Shown piece by piece: positions 55,643 to 64,000 of a stretch of 64,000 bases of DNA. The stretch spans positions 434,001-498,000 of the forward strand of contig JAKUHH010000040.1 in assembly GCA_022701365.1 (NCBI GenBank). The letters are read 5' to 3'. The notes under the pieces are model-generated. The model was not told the DNA's origin. It saw only the letters and a program-made list of their open reading frames with translations, and did no database searches. This DNA is from Mycocentrospora acerina. Its lineage: Eukaryota > Ascomycota > Dothideomycetes > Pleosporales. The first letter of the stretch is position 1; each line of letters starts with the position of its first letter. Made by a program: the position numbers and the translations under genes.

Positions 55643-56762
55643 CTACGACAGAGAGCCTCCAAGAATCCAAATCTCGCCATTTGATACTTTGTCAGCGATG
55701 CTTGTAATCTCCACATCCCCAGGTTGTATCTATTAATACCGTTAGTTTTTTGAGACTCAAACGACAGAAGCAAAACAAAAATAAGAGCAGACAACCAGCA
55801 AACTGACGCAAAAGATAAAGAAAGGTGAACAGAGATCGAGGTGGTGGTGGGTGGGGCTGTACCAGCACAGGCTAGTCGAGTCGATTGGCGTATCCTCGCA
55901 ACCACCCCCCACCCAGAAAAAACTGCAAAAAAAGACAACCTGGATAACCTGCTCGAAAGCAGACGATATTGATGAGAGTGGGACTTGAACCCACGCCACT
56001 TTCGTGACCAGGAAACTGTTGTTCAGAAGAACCTCAGATGCTAAGGGGAGACCTTAACCTGGCGCCATAACCAACTCGGCCATCTCACCATTTGCTTGAT
56101 TGATGAAAGAAAGAGCAGGCGAAACGGATATGAATGCAGCAAACAGAGTATAGGAATGAAGAGTGTCGTGTCGTGTTGTGTTGTGTCGGCGTGAAAGAAA
56201 ATCCATGGTTGAGATTGCGTTGTGTGGAGTTTTCTGGACTTACCTTTTTCTGGCCGTCTTTGCTCTCCCACCAAATCTCGTTTCCAGCAAGGGTCTTGAC
56301 CTTCTTCCCTTCTTCCCACGGGCTCTCCAGAACAAGGTGCCTCTGCACAAAGCGCTCTAGGTTCTTCCTGGCCCTGTCCTCGCCGTCGCTTCCACCGTAC
56401 GCCTCTGCGCCAAAGGACTTGTAGTCTTCTGGATCCTCCCATGGCTTTCGCTTCAGACCGCGCATCACACTGTTGTTTGGCGCAAGGACCGTGGCATTCT
56501 TTGACCCGTCGTCCAAGCGCTCAGAGACGGCGTCAATGTCGCGCGTGAGCCCGCTGAAGATGGCAATGTTCTGCAGCCTCCCAATAACATCGGATATGAT
56601 GACACCAGTGGATACTTCGCCGGCGGGGGGCATAATGTAGTCTTGAAGTGGCGACTGGTCGTTCAACACGTCAAAGGACCTCAGGATGCTGTCAAACGGT
56701 CGGGGCTCGGCAACGCAGGCGTAGAACAGGCAGATGCTTGCGATCGGATGCGTGATTCTCAT
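55643..56762 (-). CDS. FAS1 (fasciclin-like) domain protein with a tRNA gene in its intron
   Basis: A 201-residue protein with one fasciclin domain. Exon 1, 56762-56244, encodes a hydrophobic N-terminus (MRITHPIASICLFYACVAEP), probably a signal peptide, then YIMPPAGEVSTGVIISDVIG, LQNIAIFSGL, the H1-like block NATVLAPNNSVM and RFVQRHLVLESP. Exon 2, 55729-55643, supplies the missing end of the fold, IQPGDVEITSIADKV and SNGEIWILGGSLS. Both junctions are phase 0 (AAG|gtaagt, taatag|ATA). The 514-nt intron, ten times the local norm, contains a complete tRNA-Leu gene on the same strand. FAS1 domains mediate adhesion or act in vacuolar/secretory proteins. Without exon 2 the domain's conserved last strand would be absent, which supports the model. 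Confidence 0.82.
55970..56089 (-). tRNA. tRNA-Leu (anticodon AAG) with a 38-nt intron
   Basis: Minus-strand tRNA gene. The acceptor stem GGTGAGA pairs with TCTCATC (one G-T), discriminator A. D arm GCC..GGC; anticodon stem CCAGG/CCTGG with loop TTAAGG...T, so the anticodon is AAG. The T arm is GTGGG TTCAAGT CCCAC. A long variable arm (CAC GAAA GTG) marks a class II tRNA. A 38-nt intron sits in the usual place, one base 3' of the anticodon, and its cctta pairs with the anticodon region as expected. Mature length is 82 nt without CCA. It lies inside the intron of the FAS1 gene. Confidence 0.95.
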
Positions 56763-56989
56763 GGTCGTTCAGAAGTCAAGATCGGTAGATATCAGTGGGT
56801 TGTTATGGATGCACAGCGTGCTGGAGGGGCGCATGCGTCATCAGCCGCGGGATAGCCAAGACTTGGTCGCGTGAATGATCGGCAGGCACGACCTGAGCTT
56901 CGCGAACTTCTCCTTTGACACTCGCTCCATGCATTTACAAACTTGAGCCCCGCGCCCTCAAGGGCTGTTCAGCTGCTGGCACTGCTATC

Positions 56990-57683
56990 ATGGCGCTACA
57001 AATCCCGACTGTCACCGTCGTGAGTACATTATCGACTGGCTGACGATGAAACTCTAACTTTTCAGGACGACCTACGCGCGTTTCACGCGAAGCATTTTCC
57101 CAACGCGTCGACACCCGAGCAATATCTCCATGGCATTGAGACTGAGGCGCACGAGGAAATTTACGACGAGGACGATGATGGGCTAGGCTACTACCCGGAT
57201 GGGACGAAGCGCACCCTTACCGACGAGCAAATCGCCATGTTTCGACACTCGGAAATACAGACCATTATCCGCGAACGTCGACGGCAACGAGATAATGGCG
57301 ACGCTTCCGAGGATGGAGAAGCTGCGCCCACTCCACCCGCCGTGAATTCTAATTCGACTCCCATCGAGCCAGTCACTTCTGGCATCGCTACTCCAGCAGC
57401 ACTGGCCACCACCTCTGCAAACACGGACAAGGTTCAGTCAGGTCGTATTGAGAAACCCAAGGGCCAGCAATGGGCGACCAGCAGCACAAGAACAAAAACC
57501 AGAAACAAGAAGCACAGGGATAATTACAAGCTTAAGAAGAAAGCCGAGAGGGATAAGAGAGAGCAGAAGAGGAGCAATCGCCAGCAAGGAGAAGGCGGTG
57601 ATGAGAGTGATGAATGGGACCCTTGGCATCAAGCAAATGGACCAGATGTGCAGAAAGACGACACAGTTGCCCTGGACTACTGA
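56990..57683 (+). CDS. Charged fungal protein of unknown function
   Basis: A 215-residue protein. Exon 1, 56990-57019, gives MALQIPTVTV; exon 2, 57066-57683, continues DDLRAFHAKHFPNASTPEQY. The 46-nt intron has gtgagt and ttttcag ends. The conserved-looking part is at ~10-90: HGIETEAHEEIYDEDDDGLG, YYPDGTKRTLTDEQIAMFRH and SEIQTIIRERRRQRD. The rest is low complexity: Ser/Thr/Pro linker, then a very basic segment (TRTKTRNKKHRDNYKLKKKA) that could be nuclear, and an acidic end with DEWDPWHQ. It resembles a fungal domain-of-unknown-function family (possibly DUF3807), but I am not certain. It diverges from the FAS1 gene across 227 bp. Confidence 0.75.
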
Positions 57684-58595
57684 AAGATTAAGATGGTGTC
57701 ACGCTCTCTACGATGTACAACATCAGAACGTCACATGATGGTAGCTCTCGACCTGATGTACGTGATAGCCCTGAGGTTATCTCTAAAAATTCGTACAAAT
57801 GCGAACTATTTGCCAGTATGTACCCCTTTTCTTTCTTTCCTACAGCATGCAATGATGAAAATCAGTTATCGTCATCCTTAGGCAGAGGCAGCCGGACTTG
57901 AGACGAAGGTAAAGACTGCTTGCAGTTCGAGCCTTCGATTCGTCTGTGCAGCCATTGATGAGTTTACAATCTTCTCTCTGACTGCGTGCTTTTATTTGCC
58001 GTCTTAAATTGGTCTGCTTTCTGCGAACCGTTACTGACTTGAAGAATAGGCTCTGTTGAGACACTAATTTATGGCTTACTTTCTCCTGTTGGCGCTGATC
58101 TTGCCTATCTTTCGATATTTGCAACCCGAATCTAATGATGAGACGAGTGAGCTGGGGAATTGCTTTCAAAAGCTATGTAAAAGAACATGGAGATCGGCTT
58201 CATTGAGTTCACCTGACAACTCTTCATGATTCTCGTGAAAGGTCCCCTCCAACGATGGCTTGCAATCCGATGAAGGCGGTTCTAGAGTAGTGATTACTGG
58301 ATGTTTTGACGCCATCGCACTTCTTGTCCAAACAGTACAAAACATGTTAAGCTATCAAGTCGCGCTGTTCGAGTGAGAGCCGAGCTCAGAGGTGTAGACT
58401 AGATTTTGCTCAGCCTTTCACCTCTCACCTTTCACCTAATTAAGATCTGTCCCTTCGCCACAAGATAGTATTGCCTTTATTACGACTGTCGTATGCCACT
58501 ATAATTCAAACACATACTGCTTTCAACTTTTTTCTTCTTCTCCAACTCCACAACCTCTCTTACAGTTGCAAGACAATCATATCGACGCAATCAGC
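57684..58595. other. Intergenic region
   Basis: About 900 bp between tandem rightward genes, with a CT-rich promoter-like stretch at ~58520-58560. No gene recognised. Confidence 0.5.
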
Positions 58596-59625
58596 ATGGG
58601 AATTCGGAAACCAGCTACCGGTGACAGGCGAGAAAAAAAGGCTCCCCCCCAAAAGTTGGAAAGTCGAGTCGCGAAGAGGCCAGCTAGAGGATATCATAAA
58701 TTCAGGAACGGCATGTTGAACGTAACGCCCAAAGGCGATGAGAGGGAGCTGTCAGTTTCCTCTACTCATAGAGACCGTTTGTTGACACCACTCAGAATGA
58801 GGAATAATCAGAAATCCCCGCTCCTGCGTCTCGCGCCAGAGATCCGCAATCTTATCTGGACATTTGTTGTTGGGGGTATGACGATTCGTTTAGCCCTGAA
58901 TAAATGGCACGACAGGATCGTTCGGAGGAAGACTTCACCTAAGACAGAGCAAGGCAATAGCATGGCCCTGCTTCAGGTCTCGCGTCAAATATATCATGAA
59001 ACCGCATTCTTGCCATACACATCGAACACCTTCTCGTTCTATAAAGTTTCAAACTGGAGACGAGAGTTTGAGCCTTTGACGTCTTACCAATTACAGGGTA
59101 TCACGTCTATTCAGCTGAAAGTAGATGTTTTCTCTTCTAAAAATTCTTTCGGTCATATCTGGGTCCGGGGTGCCAATCTGGCCTTCTCTGCGTTGAATCT
59201 TTTGCCAAACCTACAACACTTTCACGTATGTATATTCAACGAAGCCGGCTCAAAGGAACCAATCACGGAGCAACAAAAGGAGAAGATTTTCAAGCAACTC
59301 AGGCCATTGTTCGATGATCGAAATCTGAAAATTACATTTACGACCGTTAATCACGGTGTAAGTAAAAAATGGTGAGTAAAAGTTGTAATTGCTTAACACG
59401 AAAAGATGTGTTAATTTGTCGTAGATACAAGTGATGGTAGAGAGCACTATCTTATACAGTGGACAAAACTCTTTCGTACGTGCCGCAGATATGTATCAAT
59501 TTAATCGATCGCTCCTATTTTTCACTGAAACTTTGCAATCAAGGATTCGAAGAACGTTTGCTGCAAAAAGCTTGGGGGATATATTTGCGTCTTTCTCGGA
59601 AAGTTTGGGGATAGAATACACATGA
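58596..59625 (+). CDS. 2EXR-like orphan protein, paralogue A
   Basis: A predicted 305-residue protein from exons 58596-58750, 58796-59357 and 59425-59625. The N-terminus is basic (MGIRKPATGDRREKKAPPQK), then RGYHKFRNGMLNVTPKGDE, shared with paralogue B. The small intron 58751-58795 (45 nt, gtcagt...ctcag) is inferred because paralogue B has one at the same codon and removal makes both proteins align without gaps (ELMRNNQKSPLLRLAPEIRN). LLRLAPEIRNLIWTFVVGG and LLQVSRQIYHETAFLPYTSNTF are the two hallmark blocks of the 2EXR/DUF7730-type family expanded in Pleosporales. The last intron uses GGT|gtaagt; the third exon is less certain. Function unknown, possibly F-box-related. Confidence 0.7.
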
Positions 59626-60182
59626 ATTTGGGTTTACATTGAAGTGGCCACCTATGGATGAAGGTATTTTCAATTCTGTCACTCATACCGATGGGGGGCG
59701 AATGGCACCACTTTCGAAATTGGATCGAATGGTCTTACATCTACAATTGAAACAAGTACTAAAACCTTTACATCCATCGCACTCACTTTGATTTTCGTAA
59801 TTGTGTTTACAAAGTTCTCGAGCCACCTCACTGTATCTGTCATACATTTCCATGAAGCTCAATTCCCTAAACTGGCTTTCTTTAACCAGTACTTGCTTAG
59901 ACATTAGAACCATCTCTGAACACCCATATGTTATTCAATCAGCTCTTAATAGTTTTGTTGTTTTCGCTCTTCTTAGTCGCCTTCACCGCATGCTTCCATC
60001 GCCGCGCACGGTCCTCTCGAGCTTGTGTTGATTTCGATTGTAGGTATCGCACTTCCTCTTCCATACTCCCCAACCTCGCCTCACCTGGCTTTCACTGGCT
60101 TCAACGCCGTGACTTCGCACAAACTAGCTGCCAAGAAGAAACTGAATTCAGTAGAGGCTGGAGGCGCGAGGCACTGGAGCTG
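59626..60182. other. Intergenic region between paralogue A and the pseudogene
   Basis: No intact gene. The last part (from ~60080) may hold decayed 5' sequence of the pseudogene that I could not align. Confidence 0.5.
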
Positions 60183-60885
60183 TCGAACAGAAGCGCAATG
60201 TCCGAGGTCACCATCATTTTCGATCTGGTATGCTCAAAATGACGCCCAAAGGGGGTGAGAAATACCTGAGGGCGTAAAAGTTGCTCTGAATTCATGTAGT
60301 AGCGGCCAACTAGAATGATTTGATGAACCAGTAGCAAATGAAGCTCTGAAGCGTCAGGGAAAATCAGAACTCACCTCTTCTACGCCTTCCACCCAAAATA
60401 CGCGGTCGGATCTAGGATTGTACTCTTTGAGGTAGTATCTTCTGTGCAGCCTATTGTATTTTCTATCGCAAGTGCCAGGTATCTGAATCTTTTGGCTATA
60501 CTGCCTGGTTGCCATCAGATCTATTCAGAGGCCACTCTTGTTCCATTAGAGCAAACTTGTTCTTATTTCCAGAACCCTATGCAGTAGGTGTTGGTATAGA
60601 AATCTGAACCCCTACCATCGACATAACATGACGATACTCCAGTTTGGGACAGATCACTCCAATGATGAAATCGTTTGTGACTGGGAATTTCCGTTGCTGG
60701 CAGATCAACGTCCAGCTCCAGGTTGCTTCCCTGGGTTGCGTCGCACTCGTATATTTGTCTTCGGTAGCGAACATCACTTGGAACAGACGCATGAGGCTAT
60801 ACTTTTGGTCTTAAATGGCATTGGAGCCAACTTTCCGGACACTAAATCACTGGGACTGAAACCGCAAGTATTTCACCTTACCTAG
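60183..60885 (+). pseudogene. Decayed third copy of the 2EXR-like family
   Basis: Four fragments in the right order match paralogues A and B, but in different frames. 60183-60273 reads KRNVRGHHHFRSGMLKMTPK (cf. FRNGMLNVTPK) and then stops; the donor site used by the paralogues is lost. 60362-60415 reads NQNSPLLRLPPKIRGRI and then TAG where both relatives have Trp. 60501-60578 reads CHQIYSEATLVPLEQT (cf. CRQIYAECAMIPLPSS). 60715-60800 reads CFPGLRRTRIFVFGSEHH (cf. IFPGLREIRMLVLSP). Stops and frame changes make an active product very unlikely. The copy sits between the two intact ones, which suggests tandem duplication. The TGG-to-TAG change fits a CpA-to-TpA mutation on the other strand, as in RIP, but one site proves nothing. 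Confidence 0.8.
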
Positions 60886-61845
60886 CAGAGTAAGTGTTCA
60901 AACAATCCTTGTTTCTACCAGCCACGAATCTGACTGAACCACAGATAGGCCTCGTAGTGCTTTCGGTTGAAGGATCCGGCTCAATTAAATGAGAACGGTG
61001 ATTAAGTTTGGTCAGGCATGACCCATTTCTTTCGTACGAGCCCAATCGAGTTCTCTTCGGTACGTGTGACTTTCGTCAATCTGAAGTTTACGGAGCCCAA
61101 CCAACACGATGATCTAGCCCGTGTAGTCGTCTGGCGTCATGGAGAATATAGATTCGGAGAATAGCATGGCAGTTCAGTGCCCAATGCTTAGAGAGGACGG
61201 CTCCTGTAGGGCTATGTCCCTTAATTTCACCAGTGAATGTTCAACTTTAGCCTGATCTTCAGGCTCCTTCTCTTCCTATAAAATCAATGCTACCTGAAGG
61301 CTAGTCGCTTGGCTTTTGTGAAACTGTTAGATCTTGCTTGGTCACTGTCAGTCTTGGGGGAATTTGAGTAGGTCAAGACGACATGTCCAGCCCGGTGTCA
61401 TTCCACCAAAGTATAAGCTTTCACCAGCCGTTGGTACCTTTGATTACTCTCGTAAATGGCATGGAATTTCTGCAGTTATAACTTTGACAAATACCCGAAT
61501 ACCAATCCTCCGGGAGCCGGGTGATCCAGTGTTTGTACGTAGAAGGGGTCTATCAGAGTCTTTCTGACGTTCCATCACGAGATTTTCCTCGTATACATGC
61601 AGGTTCTACGCCTTCTTGCCCCGCTTCTTAGAATGACTTCAATACTTTGCACGGTCCGCGCTAAGCATGTGTTGGTTCGTGCCGGATACCTGTTCCCTGG
61701 ATTTCCCCTTTCCCTCCACGAATGCCCTCCCTCTCATTTCACTGATCTTTGCTTTAAACATCCTCGTACTCCATTATCCTCCGCCTCTCAACCTTCCACT
61801 TCCCATTTTCAACCTCCGATTATTGAAGATCGGCGTTCGGCAGTC
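60886..61845. other. Intergenic region with a small ORF of unclear status
   Basis: At 61018-61164 (+) an ATG-initiated 48-residue frame reads MTHFFRTSPIEFSSVRVTF and later DDLARVVVWRHGEYRFGE. It looks protein-like but has no recognised family and could be another decayed fragment. The last part is the promoter of paralogue B, with CT-rich sequence at ~61700-61800. Confidence 0.4.
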
Positions 61846-62905
61846 ATGGCGCCGCAAAAAGCAGGCGATGGCGCAAAAGCAAACAAAGAGAAAATCCGCG
61901 CGAGGGGTAGGATCGTCAAGCCACTGAGAAATGCACGTGGTTACCACAAGTTTAAGTCAGGTAAGTTGAGCAGAGGCCCTTGGCGAGCGGCAGATGCTGA
62001 TAACGACAGGCATGCTCAATGTCACGCCCAAAGGAGACGAGAAAGAGCTGTGAGTGGGCCATTTTCTAAATATTGAAATTCGCGTCACGGACCAGGACAA
62101 TTCTGCAACATTCATGTTGTGGCAATTAAGCTGTCGTGGGCGCTGTTTGTCTGTATGCCGTCAGTGTACTGACAGCGACGCAGTGTTCAAAGTAACCGAG
62201 ACTCGCCACTCCTACGTTTGCCACCGGAACTTCGAAACCGCATCTGGGAGGACGTCCTGGGTGGGAAGGTCTTTCGAGCGTCTTATCAGCGAACCGGGAA
62301 AAAATACAAACTAAAGTCCTCGCCAACTGAACCAGACAATCGAATGGCTCTCCTACAGACCTGTCGTCAAATTTATGCCGAGTGCGCAATGATACCGCTG
62401 CCATCAAGTACCTTCACATTCGAGGCCCCACGGTGTCTGAAACGGTTCCAAAATCATCTTAAAGGGTATCAACGCAAGCAAGTTGTCTCAATCCAGCTTG
62501 AGCTTGAAAACATCAACCACAGCGCATGGTTTGACCCGTGGTACTTTGATTATTACAAAATTTCTTTTCCGGCCATTTTTCCAGGATTACGGGAGATTCG
62601 CATGTTGGTTCTCTCCCCGTCAGCAAACACAACTTTTGTCCAAGAGACCGAAGACCGCATGCGAAGTCAACTCGCGCCCTTCATAAAAGACATGCCATTA
62701 CCCATCAACATAGTAGTGGAACGAGCAAATCAGGATTGGAAGTCGTATGATCAATTGTAAGTGTCATTAAGGTTAGAAACACGTCTTGCTACCTAAAAAC
62801 TGACTTGTTCTCAGGTGGAAAAACACTCCCGTTAGTGAAAAGTCGCTCTTCGGGAGTAAAGATGACCACAAACTGTCACACTTCAGCGTTTCTAAGAAAT
62901 TGTGA
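61846..62905 (+). CDS. 2EXR-like orphan protein, paralogue B
   Basis: A predicted 272-residue protein from exons 61846-61960, 62010-62049, 62184-62756 and 62815-62905, all in phase. The basic N-terminus MAPQKAGDGAKANKEKIRAR is followed by RGYHKFKSG, MLNVTPKGDEKELVQSNRD and SPLLRLPPELRNRIWEDVLG. ALLQTCRQIYAECAMIPLPS and IFPGLREIRMLVLSPSANT continue the 2EXR/DUF7730-type fold. The first 155 coding nt equal paralogue A in length, so the two align closely there. The 49-nt intron within KSG|MLN is missing from paralogue A and from the pseudogene. The last exon (WKNTPVSEKSLFGSKDD, ending in SVSKKL) was found by splicing TT|gtaagt. Function unknown. Confidence 0.78.
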
Positions 62906-63405
62906 GCCCATAATTATACCCTCATCGAGAACAGGGCACTCGACCAATCCGACCATTAACGACCATCGACACATCTGGAATGTGGCTATAGATATAGAAG
63001 AGAGGCTTAATGTTTTTTTACACATGCATTTGCACATCATAGATTTGGCTTGGCTATGTAGATATTATAGATTACGAAGCGGTTGACATTTACTTTTAAC
63101 GACTTAGAATATACCACCAATATGACTTCATAACAGATTTTTTTACAACTTGCAAGTTTCAGTTGCGCACCACCTCATATTAAGCGAAAATGAGTTCGAT
63201 TTATCTAGCAAGTCATGAATGTGCCGACGTACGGCAAAGTTATACTTCTTTCCATTGCCACTTTTATACGACATCTTGTATGCATTCGAGCAGATCCAAA
63301 CAGTCTGTGGATGAGCAAATTCTCAAATAATAGTCTTCGAAATATGGAGCTTCAGTTCCGTTACAATACAAGCTAACACGTACACGAGGGACTTCATATG
63401 CCACC
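62906..63405. other. Convergent 3' flanks
   Basis: 500 bp, AT-rich; terminators of paralogue B and the next leftward gene. No gene seen. Confidence 0.55.
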
Positions 63406-64000
63406 CTACGAAAGAAAGATCTCTCCATCCCAAACCTCAGCCTTGAGTTCCAACCCATCCTTCCCATTCACACCTTGCAGCCACTCATTTACTTCTCCCT
63501 CCACGACTTCTCTCTTCAAATCCCCTCCCTCTTCATCAACAATCAACAACTGTACATACCACTCTCCGCATGCAATCAAAGGATGAGCCTCTGGCTGTGC
63601 CTCAGCGCCTGCATAACGGTACAAACTCACGTAGAGTTTCCCCACAGAAGAGAAGCGCTTGAGCAACGAGGTCTGGAGGGCGGTAACCTGGTCTGGCGGG
63701 GATGACAAGGATCCTGGGGATGCGGATTTGATGTCAAGAGCGACGAGTACGGCTGGGGGACAGGGTTTTACCGATTTAGGGGCAAAGGTGAGAGATTGGA
63801 AAGAGCCGACTTGCAGGTTTCCGTGGGTCACTGTGTGGAATATTAGTCACACGTCCTAGAGACTAACATTCTCGTCTACGTTTTCTCTCTCTCTCTCTCT
63901 CTTCCTTTCCACATCACCTGAAGAGAATGAACAAGACAGATGGCCAAAAAAAAAGTGTATCCATAGGTTACAGCACAACTTACCATTCACCTCCTCCAAA
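63406..64000 (-). CDS. 3' part of an unrecognised gene, truncated by window edge
   Basis: The last exon, 63830-63406, and the end of the previous one, 64000-63984, join across a 153-nt intron (AAT G|gtaagt, cacacag) to read LEEVNVTHGNLQVGSFQSL. It continues KPCPPAVLVALDIKSASPGS, ALQTSLLKRFSSVGKLYVSLYR and WYVQLLIVDEEGG, ending GLELKAEVWDGEIFLS. The segment looks like a folded alpha/beta domain with a hydrophobic core. I do not recognise the family, and the N-terminus lies outside the window. Short (tc)n DNA occurs in its intron at ~63884-63902. Confidence 0.7.

Noticed and set aside
61018..61164. A 48-residue ORF after the pseudogene
   Set aside because: Protein-like, but too short and unsupported to call as a gene; recorded in the intergenic entry.

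Overview
The window is nuclear DNA of a filamentous ascomycete. Coding genes are interrupted by short introns (mostly 45-60 nt) with gt..ag ends and ctaac-type branch sites, both strands carry genes, and there are no operons. The gene set (ARO8-type aminotransferase, an Alt a 7-type flavodoxin, DapB-type dipeptidyl aminopeptidase, Scm3, ATG6, and 2EXR/F-box-like orphan proteins) fits a Dothideomycete, most likely Pleosporales; that placement is inferred from protein resemblance only. I rebuilt exon structures by hand; each one quoted keeps phase across its junctions.

Layout. 1-9.4 kb: 5'-truncated aminotransferase, OST2, a TMEM14-type protein, a Cys-rich 2EXR/F-box-like protein, a WrbA-type quinone reductase and an F-box protein. 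9.4-12.3 kb: long stretch without a recognisable gene. 12.3-24.4 kb: ATG6 and SCM3 diverging from a repeat-rich promoter, an ENPP-type phosphodiesterase, a conserved unknown protein, and seven-exon ATP1. 25-34.9 kb: MPO1-type dioxygenase, RPB7, DPP IV, NAD(P)HX dehydratase, and a PWWP protein. 34.9-37.7 kb: second long gene-poor stretch. 37.7-46.9 kb: CBS-domain protein, PTC7-type phosphatase, PWI/SR splicing protein, a protein with 162 perfect GAGCCT units, a small unknown gene, and an FAHD1-type hydrolase. 47-57.7 kb: coiled-coil/Zn2Cys6 protein, CCCH-Smr protein, TVP38-type protein, zinc-ribbon metallo-beta-lactamase, FAS1 protein with a tRNA-Leu gene inside its intron, and a charged unknown protein. 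58.5-62.9 kb: three related 2EXR-like genes, the middle one a pseudogene. 63.4-64 kb: 3' end of an unrecognised gene.

Most genes are housekeeping functions (glycosylation, ATP synthesis, transcription, splicing, autophagy, centromere, metabolite repair) with no shared pathway; neighbours share promoters or 3' flanks rather than function. I see no secondary-metabolite cluster, transposon, CRISPR array or viral sequence. The points most worth a second look are the giant (Glu-Pro)n tract, the intron-nested tRNA gene, the decaying 2EXR family with an intron present in one paralogue only, two probable GC-AG introns, and a Zn2Cys6 domain placed near the C-terminus of a coiled-coil protein.
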